DNA of 19,617 nucleotides from Balneolaceae bacterium. GTDB taxonomy: Bacteria; Bacteroidota; Rhodothermia; Balneolales; Balneolaceae. Numbering within the stretch: position 1 is the stretch's first letter; the number at the start of each line of letters is the position of its first letter. The stretch is from NCBI GenBank assembly GCA_007126675.1, contig SLAU01000237.1, positions 1 to 19,617 on the forward strand. Reading direction: 5' to 3'. The notes under the pieces are model-generated. The model saw only the letters and a program-made list of their open reading frames with translations, searched no databases and was not told where the DNA came from. Shown piece after piece: positions 13,801 through 19,617 of this stretch. Position numbers and translations under genes: made by a program.

Positions 13801-16461
13801 CTATTGCAACTGTTTATTAAGCCAGTTTTCAGCCTCATTAAGTGCTTCATCAATCTTTTCCGGAAATCGTCCGCCGGCAGTTGCGATTGTGGGTTGTCCG
13901 CCACCGCCACCGCCGACAATTTTTCCTAAAACAGAAACCATAGCACCGGCTTTAATCCCTTTTTGAACTACGTCGTCAGTTACAGCTGCCATAAGGTAAA
14001 CTTTACCTTCATCCGGGTCAGATGAAGCAAGTACTACTACGCTGTTATTTTTCTTTTTCTTAAGTGCATCATAGCCAAGCTGTTTCAGAGTGTTCATATC
14101 TGCTCCGTTTATCATTCCGGTGTATAGCTCAATCCCTGATACCTCTTTTGCGCCGGATAATACCGAGTCGAGAGCACCTCCGGCCTGTTGCTGTTTAAGC
14201 TGTTTAAGTTCTTTTTCGAGTTGCTTATTTTTTTCAATCAGAGATTCAACACTCTCTACCAAATCACCCTGTGCACCAACTGTGGCTTTAACTTTTTCAA
14301 GGATTTGTTTTTCTTTGCGTAGTTCCAGGTCGGCACTTTTGCCGGCCACAGCTTCTACTCTTCTGATGCCCGCCGCTACCGATGTTTCCTGAACGAAACG
14401 AAAATACCCGATTTTTCCGGTTGCATTAACGTGAGTGCCGCCACAAAGTTCAACCGAAAAATCGGGATCAAAAGTGATCATCCTCACTTTATCGCCATAC
14501 TTTTCGCCAAACAGCATCATAGCTCCGTGTTTTTTCGCCTCTTCTATTGGCAGCTCACGCACTTCATTCTGTTCTATATTTTCCTGGATTTTTTCATTTA
14601 CTATAACCTCAATCTGATCCAGTTCACCCGGTTTAACAGCCTCAAAATGTGAAAAGTCAAACCGCAGGCGGTCCGGGGCAACCAGCGAGCCTTTTTGTAC
14701 CACATGATCTCCCAAAGTTTCTCTAAGTGCGGCATGCATCAGGTGTGTGGCGGTGTGATGTTTTTCAATTTCCCTTCGCCGTTCTTCATCTACTTTTGCA
14801 GTCCACGTTCCGTTCAGATCTTCAGGAAGTTTATCAACAACGTGAAGCTGACCTTCCGAAGATTTTTGCACATCCGTAACCTTAACAGATTCTCCGTTTT
14901 TGGTCAATGTTCCGGTATCCGCAATCTGCCCGCCTGATTCCGCATAAAACGGAGACCTGTCTAGCAAAAGTAAATTTTTGCCCTCATGCTCAGCAGAAGC
15001 CAGGATTTTAACTTCTGATTCAAGTTCATCGTATCCTGTAAATTCAAACTCCCCTTCTGAAAGCACATTCCAGTTTATTCCTTCTCCGGATGCAGCAGCA
15101 AACTTACCGGCAGCACGGGCACGGGTTTTTTGTTCTGCCATCAGCTTCTCAAAGGTTTTGGTATCTACGGCAATTCCCTTTTCGCGTGCCATTAGTTCGG
15201 TGAGATCGATAGGAAAACCGTAGGTGTCGTGAAGTTTAAAGGCATCCTCACCCGATAGTTCGCCTGATTCATCTACCATTTCATGGAACAATTCAATACC
15301 CTGTCCAAGGGTTTTAAGGAAACTTTTTTCTTCTGAGCGAATCACATTTTGCAGGTACTCGAGCTGTGCTTTTACCTCCGGGAAAATATCAGAAAACTGT
15401 TCGGCCAAAACCGGCACCAGTTTATACATAAATGGTTCTTTGAAATTCAGCCTGTCCCAGCCATACCGAATTGCACGTCTCAGGATCCTGCGAATCACAT
15501 ATCCCCTGCCCTCATTTGACGGAGAGGCGCCATCAGCAATAGCAAAACTTACGGCGCGGATGTGATCTGCAATTACACGCATAGCTATATCCGTTTCCGG
15601 ATCTTCGCCATACGTTACTTTTGCCAGTTCACCGATCTTTTTCAGAAGCGGCTGAAAAACGTCAGTATCATAATTTGAAGTTTTTTCCTGCAATACGGCA
15701 CAAATTCTTTCAAAACCCATACCTGTATCAACGTGCTGTGCCGGCAGTTTTTCGAGCGATCCGTCAGCTTGACGGTTAAACTGAATAAAAACCAGGTTCC
15801 AAATTTCCATCACCCTGGGATCATCCATATTTACGATTTCAGAACCCGGCTTATTTTTGCGCTCTTCATCGCTGCGCAAATCTATATGAACTTCGGAGCA
15901 TGGTCCGCAGGGACCGGTTTCGCCCATCTCCCAGAAATTATCTTTTTTATCAAACTTCAGTATGTGATCGTGAGCGATTGATGTTTTGGATTGCCATAAA
16001 TCAATCGATTCCTGATCTAAGGGTAAGCCATCATTTTCATCTCCTTCAAAAACTGTTACATACAACCTGTCGGGATCAAGCCCCCATCTGTCGATCAACA
16101 ATTCCCATGCCCACTCAATCGCTTCAGCTTTGAAATAATCGCCAAATGACCAATTCCCGAGCATTTCGAAAAGAGTGTGGTGGTAAGTATCGTGCCCAAC
16201 CTCTTCGAGATCATTATGTTTACCACTTACACGGATACATTTCTGGGTATCCACAGCCCGTTTCCAAAGCTTTCCGTCTTCCTTTATGCCTTCCTCTTCA
16301 CCTAAAAATATCGGCTTAAACTGATTCATGCCTGCATTTGTGAAAAGAAGAGTGGGGTCGTTTTGAGGTACCACCGGTGCACTATCTACAATCAGGTGTT
16401 TTTTTTCTTCGAAAAACTCTAAAAATTCTTTCCGTATTTGGGCAGCAGACCTGTCTGGCAT
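13801..16461 (-). CDS. alaS: alanine--tRNA ligase
   Basis: 886 residues, full length. Charges tRNA-Ala and edits Ser/Gly mischarging. Domains in order: class II aminoacylation core (about 1-250) with LFTNAGMNQFKPIFLG (39-54) and SGKHNDLEEVGHD (79-91); tRNA recognition region containing SNEGRGYVIRRILRRAIRYG (315-334); editing domain with zinc ligands H569 and H573 (HTATH) and C673/H677 (CGGTH); coiled coil about 715-760 (EKNKQLEKELKQLKQQQ); and a C-terminal DHHA1 domain with a glycine-rich run (850-855) before QPTIATAGG. ATG start, beginning MPDRSAAQIRKEFLEFF as in the family. Divergent from the YihY gene across a 245-base gap in which I see no further gene or structured RNA. Confidence 0.98.
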   Translation of the reverse strand: MPDRSAAQIRKEFLEFFEEKKHLIVDSAPVVPQNDPTLLFTNAGMNQFKPIFLGEEEGIKEDGKLWKRAVDTQKCIRVSGKHNDLEEVGHDTYHHTLFEMLGNWSFGDYFKAEAIEWAWELLIDRWGLDPDRLYVTVFEGDENDGLPLDQESIDLWQSKTSIAHDHILKFDKKDNFWEMGETGPCGPCSEVHIDLRSDEERKNKPGSEIVNMDDPRVMEIWNLVFIQFNRQADGSLEKLPAQHVDTGMGFERICAVLQEKTSNYDTDVFQPLLKKIGELAKVTYGEDPETDIAMRVIADHIRAVSFAIADGASPSNEGRGYVIRRILRRAIRYGWDRLNFKEPFMYKLVPVLAEQFSDIFPEVKAQLEYLQNVIRSEEKSFLKTLGQGIELFHEMVDESGELSGEDAFKLHDTYGFPIDLTELMAREKGIAVDTKTFEKLMAEQKTRARAAGKFAAASGEGINWNVLSEGEFEFTGYDELESEVKILASAEHEGKNLLLLDRSPFYAESGGQIADTGTLTKNGESVKVTDVQKSSEGQLHVVDKLPEDLNGTWTAKVDEERRREIEKHHTATHLMHAALRETLGDHVVQKGSLVAPDRLRFDFSHFEAVKPGELDQIEVIVNEKIQENIEQNEVRELPIEEAKKHGAMMLFGEKYGDKVRMITFDPDFSVELCGGTHVNATGKIGYFRFVQETSVAAGIRRVEAVAGKSADLELRKEKQILEKVKATVGAQGDLVESVESLIEKNKQLEKELKQLKQQQAGGALDSVLSGAKEVSGIELYTGMINGADMNTLKQLGYDALKKKKNNSVVVLASSDPDEGKVYLMAAVTDDVVQKGIKAGAMVSVLGKIVGGGGGGQPTIATAGGRFPEKIDEALNEAENWLNKQLQ

Positions 16462-16706
16462 ATTGATTGTGTTTGAATCTGAAATTGAATCTTTTTAAGC
16501 CTGTAAAAATAGGAAAAAAAGCTGTTAACCTCACCTGTCATATCAGATTAATGCAGACTATAGCAGATGATTTTCTATATTTAATGATGCAGGTAAAAAG
16601 TTGAAGAAACAGCCGTTTTAAAAATTACTTCAGCACTCCGGGGAAACTGTTATTAACTAAAATTTGCTTTACTTCCAGGAACTATTAATCAGGCAGACAA
16701 GTACTT

Positions 16707-17624
16707 GTGAAAATTAAGATTCCAAAATTTAAAACTGTTTTAAACGACATCAAGGATCTTACCATTGGTACTTTTAAAAAAGCGATGGATGATGATATTA
16801 TCACGCAGGGAGCAGCCATCGCATTTTACACAATCTTTTCGATCACCCCGTTATTCATCTTGATTGTTTCCCTTTCCGGTATTTTTTTGAGTGAAGAATT
16901 TATCGAAGAACAGATATTAGGCTACGTGGCCGAATTTGCCGGAGAGGGAATTGCTGAAAATCTGAATCAGTTTTTAGAAGGTGCTGCCTTTTTTGATTCA
17001 ACCGGAATCTTAACAACCATACTTGCCACTATTATCGTAATTTTTGGTGCAACAACAGTAATTTCTCAGCTGAAAAGAACATTAAACCGAATATGGAATG
17101 TTGATAAGGTTGAGATGAATTCAATATGGCATTTTCTGTTGAGCCGTGTACTTTCATTCGGAATGATAATTTTGGTCAGCCTATTACTGATATTCTCATT
17201 GTTGGCTGAGGCAATCATCGGGGTATTATCTGATTTTCTGATGGATCTTCTTCCATTTCTCGATATCGATTTTTTTAGATTTGTTTCAGAGATATCCACC
17301 ATAGCTTTTGCAGTATGTTTTTTCACACTGATATTCAAAATATTACCCGACGTACACGCTCCATGGAAAGATATCATAATTGGAGCCACAGTGACTACTA
17401 TTCTATTCTTGCTGGGTAAATACCTGATCGGAGTTTACTTTTCTGCAAGCGGAATTGAAGTTGCATACAGGGCAGCCGGTTCTCTGATTGTGTTTATTAT
17501 TTGGGTGTATTATAACATCCAGACAATACTATTGGGTGCCGTTTTTACACAAGTATACACCGAAAAGTTTGGAGGCCGGATCTTGCCTTATAAGTTTGTG
17601 ATCCTCAAATCTAATTCAGCCTAA
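16707..17624 (+). CDS. YihY/BrkB-family inner-membrane protein
   Basis: 305 residues with about six membrane segments (near 38-60, 98-120, 142-168, 190-212, 222-242 and 253-280). Family hallmarks: DDDIITQGAAIAFYTIFSI (28-46, the usual place of the A-A-x-A-F/Y start of helix 1), LKRTLNRIWNV (122-132) and YRAAGSLIVFIIWVYYNIQ (254-272). Members were once called ribonuclease BN by mistake; their molecular function is not settled, so none is assigned. The start is GTG at 16707 with no strong Shine-Dalgarno; the next in-frame ATG (residue 27) would cut into the conserved region, so GTG is preferred. It converges with the reductase gene, 19 bases apart. Confidence 0.9.
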   Translation: MKIKIPKFKTVLNDIKDLTIGTFKKAMDDDIITQGAAIAFYTIFSITPLFILIVSLSGIFLSEEFIEEQILGYVAEFAGEGIAENLNQFLEGAAFFDSTGILTTILATIIVIFGATTVISQLKRTLNRIWNVDKVEMNSIWHFLLSRVLSFGMIILVSLLLIFSLLAEAIIGVLSDFLMDLLPFLDIDFFRFVSEISTIAFAVCFFTLIFKILPDVHAPWKDIIIGATVTTILFLLGKYLIGVYFSASGIEVAYRAAGSLIVFIIWVYYNIQTILLGAVFTQVYTEKFGGRILPYKFVILKSNSA

Positions 17625-17643
17625 AAGAATAACAGCACTTAAT

Positions 17644-18564
17644 TTAGTACACCTCTTCAAAAGTTCGGGCCGATGGCTTAATAAAATGTTTGAACTTATC
17701 TGACGGAATATCATCAACCGACCCTTCTGGACTTTTCTTAATTTCGAGGTAATCTGTTAACCCTTGCTTATAGAGTTCTTTATAAATACCCAACTCCATA
17801 CCCTTCATTCCGCAAATATAGATCAGCGTATTTTCCTTATTTAGGATTGGATACAGAAGTTCTTTCTGATCAGAGATCTGGTTTTGTACATAAAACTTTG
17901 TTCCATCCTTCCGTCTTGATTCTCTGGAAATCGATTTCAGATAGTGAAAATTTGTATTTTTATCATCCATCTCTTCAAAATAATCCGCGTAAAGCAGATC
18001 TGTTCGGTAAGGGCACCCAAAAACCAGTACACAATCATTTTTGTAATCTGCTGAAAATAAATCCTGGATCATACCTCTGAAAGGTGCTATTCCGGTACCG
18101 GTTGCAAAAAACAGGTAATTAAAATTCAGGGCATTTTCCGGCAGCAGAAATCTTTTCCCGCTTGGTCCGGTCATTCTTACTTTATCACCGGGTTTGAGGT
18201 TAGCAAGGTAATTGGAAGCAATACCGAGGTATAAATTGTTATCAATCTCCTCGATGGTTCGTTTTACTGTGGTTGACACCAAATGCTTTTTACCATGTTC
18301 GCCGGTACTGGGTGATGAAACGGAATATAGCCTTAATCTATGTGGCCGGCCTCTCTCATCTTCGCCGGGTGGTAATATTCCCACCGACTGTCCCACTCTG
18401 ATTCTGTCAACTAAATCTGTTCCCGTAATATCAAAAGTGACGTGTCGTACGAAGTTTGGGCTTGATTCCTTCGTTGCCACATAATTTTCTACAACTTCAA
18501 CTTCAACCGGGTTATTCTTAGAATAAATATTCAGTTCAACTTCAGGTAATTTAATGTCTGCCAT
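17644..18564 (-). CDS. plant-type ferredoxin--NADP+ reductase
   Basis: 306 residues. An FAD enzyme moving electrons between NADP(H) and ferredoxin or flavodoxin. Seen: FAD-binding RLYSVSSP (78-85; the R-x-Y-S motif is R78-Y80-S81), GKRFLLP (136-142), the pyridine-nucleotide motif TGTGIAPFR (155-163), FGCPYRTDLLY (182-192), YICGMKGME (249-257) and a C-terminal tyrosine Y306 in FEEVY, as in plastid-type reductases where that aromatic residue stacks on the flavin. An N-terminal region of about 20 residues precedes the barrel. No ferredoxin gene is beside it. The BoxA reductase domain has similar motifs and is the main alternative, but no box genes are here. Probably monocistronic: 69 bases separate it from the ABC gene on the same strand. 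Confidence 0.85.
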   Translation of the reverse strand: MADIKLPEVELNIYSKNNPVEVEVVENYVATKESSPNFVRHVTFDITGTDLVDRIRVGQSVGILPPGEDERGRPHRLRLYSVSSPSTGEHGKKHLVSTTVKRTIEEIDNNLYLGIASNYLANLKPGDKVRMTGPSGKRFLLPENALNFNYLFFATGTGIAPFRGMIQDLFSADYKNDCVLVFGCPYRTDLLYADYFEEMDDKNTNFHYLKSISRESRRKDGTKFYVQNQISDQKELLYPILNKENTLIYICGMKGMELGIYKELYKQGLTDYLEIKKSPEGSVDDIPSDKFKHFIKPSARTFEEVY

Positions 18565-18633
18565 AAATTAATTTCAAATTATTGACTTTTTTGCAAGCCT
18601 ATAATTTAAATATAAATCATCCCAAAATCATTC

Positions 18634-19263
18634 CTAAGCCAATGGAAAGTCGATCACTTTATGAAGGAGTTCAGAATCTCTGTTCAAAGTGTGCGAAGCC
18701 ATCAATATCAAAGTATTATCCTCTTTTGCCTTTTTGAGCATTTCGTAGAAAACCTCTCTTGTGTTTTCATCCAGGCCCCGAAGCGGCTCATCCAAAATTA
18801 ATACTTTCGGCTTTATGATAAATGCAGCTGCAATCTGCGTTTTCTTTTTCATTCCCGTACTATAGGTGCCTATCTGGTTATACCGGTCTTCTCCCAATTC
18901 AAGCTTATCAAATATTTCATTGATTTTGTTTTCTGATTCTTCATTCCAGAGGTTTCGGTTTCTGAGTACCCATTCCATTAATTCAACTGCAGATAAATGC
19001 AGCGGCAGGTTTTCCTCGTCGTGCACAAGCCCCACATCTTTCAGGAAATGAGCCGGCTTTTTATGAATGTTAATTCCATTGTAGGTTATTTCTCCTTCAG
19101 TGGGAAAAGAGTTTACTGATATCAATCGTAAAAATGTGGTTTTCCCTGAACCGTTTGGCCCAATAAGCCCGATAAACTCTCCCTGATCAAATGACAGGTT
19201 AATTCCGGAAAAAATAGTTTTACCGGCACTGAATTGTTTCTTTATGTCTTTAAGAATCAGCAT
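18634..19263 (-). CDS. ABC transporter ATP-binding protein, ABC-2 type
   Basis: 209 residues, a single nucleotide-binding domain. Walker A GPNGSGKTT (35-43), signature segment YSTGMKKKTQIA (134-145), Walker B VLILDEP (154-160), D-loop LRGLD (161-165) and H-loop H191 in MASH. The G-M-K-K-K signature and short length are typical of ATPases working with ABC-2 type exporters. It starts four bases after the stop of the membrane-protein gene on the same strand, so the two likely form a transporter. The substrate cannot be told. The signature argues against the cytochrome c heme exporter CcmA, whose length is similar. Confidence 0.9.
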   Translation of the reverse strand: MLILKDIKKQFSAGKTIFSGINLSFDQGEFIGLIGPNGSGKTTFLRLISVNSFPTEGEITYNGINIHKKPAHFLKDVGLVHDEENLPLHLSAVELMEWVLRNRNLWNEESENKINEIFDKLELGEDRYNQIGTYSTGMKKKTQIAAAFIIKPKVLILDEPLRGLDENTREVFYEMLKKAKEDNTLILMASHTLNRDSELLHKVIDFPLA

Positions 19264-19267
19264 AAAA

Positions 19268-19617
19268 TCAGGAATACTTACTTTGTTTTTGATAGATTGA
19301 AATGGTTAATGAAAACAGAAATCCGGTAAGAATATACACGCCAGCCATCATTACTACTTCGGCATTGCCTGTATGGGCAAAAATAAAACCATTCAGCCAT
19401 ACGCTAACTACTAGCAACAGAACCCACCGAAACTGCATCCAAAAACGGGACATAAGCCAGTTTAAACCACCTGCCATCCACCGCTGCCACCATACGGGGG
19501 TAAATTCTTCAGAGGCTGACAAAAATATTAATCCATGATGCATCACGCTAAATAAAATCCAGATGGTTAGCATCATATCTCCTCCCGGCCTTTGATAAGA
19601 GAGCAGCCAAACCAACA
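19268..19617 (-). CDS. membrane protein upstream of the ABC ATPase, truncated by the window edge
   Basis: The C-terminal 115 or so residues of a membrane protein; the reading frame is open to the right edge, so the TTG at 19615 is probably not the true start. About three hydrophobic segments are visible (MMLTIWILFSVMHHGLIFLS, WVLLLVVSVWLNGFIF, VMMAGVYILTGFLFSLTISI), separated by Trp/Arg-rich stretches, ending QKQSKYS. The four-base gap to the ATPase makes it the likely permease partner. I do not recognise the family from this fragment. Confidence 0.6.
   Translation of the reverse strand, partial: LVWLLSYQRPGGDMMLTIWILFSVMHHGLIFLSASEEFTPVWWQRWMAGGLNWLMSRFWMQFRWVLLLVVSVWLNGFIFAHTGNAEVVMMAGVYILTGFLFSLTISIYQKQSKYS

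Noticed and set aside
16462..16706. Possible small gene or RNA between alaS and the YihY gene
   Set aside because: No credible reading frame, tRNA-like cloverleaf or GC-rich hairpin was seen; the stretch looks like a divergent promoter region.
18634..19263. ABC ATPase as heme exporter CcmA
   Set aside because: The length fits, but the signature is YSTGMKKK rather than the LSxGQ-type CcmA form, and the neighbouring membrane fragment does not look like CcmB.

Overview
The window looks like the chromosome of a heterotrophic, menaquinone-using Gram-negative bacterium of the Bacteroidota/Balneolota side of the tree. The grounds are modest: AT-rich DNA, secreted proteins whose signal peptides end in Ala followed by Gln (AQ), frequent lack of a strong Shine-Dalgarno, and the gene content (MenE, E1-alpha/E1-beta/E2 dehydrogenase, plant-type ferredoxin-NADP reductase). 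The lineage call is inference and no search was run. No tRNA, rRNA, CRISPR, insertion sequence or prophage signal was seen.

Layout. (1) 14-1504 (+): menE, last gene of a unit entering from the left. (2) 1670-9316 (+): the accessory centrepiece, an apparent chaperone-usher type fibre locus. It holds three small secreted subunit-like proteins in tight succession (1670, 2161, 2854), a fourth with its own putative promoter and a strong terminator (3510-3992, terminator at 4012-4047), a PapD-like periplasmic chaperone (4086) and, overlapping it by 4 bases, a 1466-residue usher-like outer-membrane protein (4916). (3) 9371-9811 (-): a fifth small secreted subunit-like protein converging on the usher, with a hairpin over its ribosome binding site. 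(4) 10079-13631 (-): pdhA-pdhB-pdhC, closed by an intrinsic terminator at 9971-10004. (5) 13801-16461 (-): alaS. (6) 16707-17624 (+): YihY/BrkB-type membrane protein. (7) 17644-18564 (-): plant-type ferredoxin-NADP+ reductase. (8) 18634-19617 (-): ABC ATPase preceded by a membrane protein cut by the window edge.

How the fibre locus is read. The five small proteins share a C-terminal signature ending in G-x-Y-x-G plus an alternating strand and a terminal Tyr, as in DUF4402-type secreted proteins. Four of them begin the mature chain with an alternating polar/hydrophobic strand, as expected for a donor-strand extension. The chaperone has a matching alternating strand. The usher has a periplasmic N-domain, a long beta-rich barrel-like region with an embedded usher-plug-like domain, two prealbumin-like modules, and then an unusual C-terminal half built of about five SPOR-like domains separated by an acidic Thr/Pro-rich linker. 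SPOR domains of known proteins bind denuded peptidoglycan glycan strands, so the inference is a fibre-assembly pore that is physically anchored to, or targeted by, peptidoglycan. This fusion, with two Cys pairs of near-identical spacing, is the most interesting thing in the window. The remaining genes are ordinary housekeeping.
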